Shown: piece after piece, positions 6,045-6,703 of the stretch
Layout of the letters: every line of letters starts with the position of its first letter
Position numbering within the stretch: the stretch's first letter is position 1
DNA from: Chloroflexota bacterium
GTDB taxonomy: Bacteria > Chloroflexota > UBA5177 > JANWHV01
Length of the DNA stretch: 6,703 bases
NCBI GenBank assembly: GCA_025450375.1
Contig: JANWHO010000355.1
Location: 1-6,703, forward strand
Direction: 5' to 3'
Position numbers and translations under genes: made by a program
The notes under the pieces: model-generated
The model's input: the letters and a program-made list of their open reading frames with translations, nothing else
Database searches by the model: none
What the model was told of the DNA's origin: nothing

Positions 6045-6703
6045 ATGCGATTTCGTGTCCTCGATCAGGTATTTGAGCAATTTCCGAGCGTATGTATCGG
6101 GCTGGTGGTGGCTCGCGGGGTGGATAACACCAAGAAGATCCCGGCCCTTGAGGCGTCTCTCCGCGCGGTTGAGGCTGAGATCGCGGCTCGATTCGAGCGC
6201 GAGGGTGGAAAGGTCGAACAGGCTTTCGCGCCGTGGCGGGCCGCTTTTTCAGCCTTGGGCATGAGCCCTGGCCGCTTCAAAAGTTCCGTGGAGGCCCTGG
6301 CAAGCCGGGCACGTAAGGGCTCAAGGTTGCCCGACCTCGGGCCGGTGGTGAACCTGGTCAACGCGACCTCTCTGCGCTTCCTGCTTCCCATTGGCTCCCA
6401 TGACCTGGATACGGTTCAGGGCGATATCGTGGTGGGACCGGCCGCCCCTGGTTTGCGTTTTACTCCGCTGGGACAGGAAGACGCCGAGGAGGTGGATGTG
6501 GGGGAATTCGTCTATATGGATGACCGGGAGGTTCGTACCCGCCGCTGGGTTTGGCGGCAGAGCGAGCGTTCCAAAGTGACCGCTGGATCCACGGACATCG
6601 TGTTCCCGATCGACGGCTGGGTGGGCGTCAATGAGGCGGAGGTGCGGGAGGCTCAGGCCCTGTTGGCGCGGTATTTGGCGGACGAATTAGGGGCTCGGAC
6701 CGA
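6045..6703 (+). CDS. Free-standing B3/B4-domain protein (PheRS beta-like tRNA-binding/editing fold), 3' partial
   Basis: The protein belongs to the stand-alone B3/B4 domain family (B3_4, PF03483), named after the domain of the phenylalanyl-tRNA synthetase beta subunit that carries the editing site. Its own cellular role is not firmly established; action on tRNA or on a mischarged product is inference from the fold. 219 codons are visible and the frame runs off the window, but family members are usually about 220-240 residues, so little is missing. Landmarks are APWRAAFSALGMSPGRFKSS (62-81), LPDLGPVVNLVNATSLRFLL (95-114), PIGSHDLDTVQGDIVV (115-130), YMDDREVRTRRWVWRQSERS (157-176) and TDIVFPIDG (183-191). 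The start ATG has GGAG (6032-6035) at 9-nt spacing. It begins 136 bp after the hydrolase gene on the same strand and has its own extended -10 promoter, so it is probably a separate unit. No signal peptide; cytoplasmic. Confidence 0.9.
   Translation, partial: MRFRVLDQVFEQFPSVCIGLVVARGVDNTKKIPALEASLRAVEAEIAARFEREGGKVEQAFAPWRAAFSALGMSPGRFKSSVEALASRARKGSRLPDLGPVVNLVNATSLRFLLPIGSHDLDTVQGDIVVGPAAPGLRFTPLGQEDAEEVDVGEFVYMDDREVRTRRWVWRQSERSKVTAGSTDIVFPIDGWVGVNEAEVREAQALLARYLADELGART

Overview
The window looks like chromosomal DNA of a GC-rich Gram-negative bacterium, most likely a proteobacterium. The periplasmic binding protein has a plain Sec signal peptide instead of a lipobox, the tRNA-Gln resembles proteobacterial ones, and the genes have Shine-Dalgarno sites and sigma70-like promoters. 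I cannot place it more finely. I see no insertion sequence, phage gene, CRISPR array or rRNA.

Left part, minus strand (about 4200 down to 1): a tRNA-Gln(UUG) gene with its own promoter is followed, 81 bp downstream, by a canonical BMP/PnrA-type ABC importer operon. In transcription order this is a periplasmic binding protein (4046-2997), a 100-bp spacer with a large stem-loop, a double-domain ATPase (2896-1370), a first permease (1373-267, ATGA overlap with the ATPase) and a second permease (from 262, leaving the window at base 1). Together they encode an importer most likely specific for nucleosides or related purines: the binding protein captures substrate in the periplasm, the two permeases form the channel and the fused ATPase drives it.

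Middle part, plus strand (4310-5908): a divergently transcribed gene encodes an exported protein that looks like an (alpha/alpha)6-barrel glycoside hydrolase related to the glucosidase part of glycogen-debranching enzymes. Its start codon is uncertain: an ATG with a good ribosome site, or a GTG 111 bp downstream that gives a clean signal peptide. The roughly 110 bp between the tRNA and this gene carry the tRNA promoter, a weak candidate promoter for the hydrolase and a spaced inverted repeat.

Right part, plus strand (6045 to the end): a nearly complete gene encodes a free-standing B3/B4-domain protein, the fold used for tRNA binding and editing in the PheRS beta subunit. It is preceded by an extended -10 promoter and a possible six-codon leader ORF whose stop codon abuts the start codon.

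Most of the window is ordinary, well-understood gene content; I found no convincing undescribed multi-gene system. The best leads are regulatory or structural: the long intercistronic stem-loop after the binding-protein gene, the tRNA-Gln at the head of a transporter operon, the small leader ORF, and the unproven pairing of an exported hydrolase with a nucleoside-type importer.
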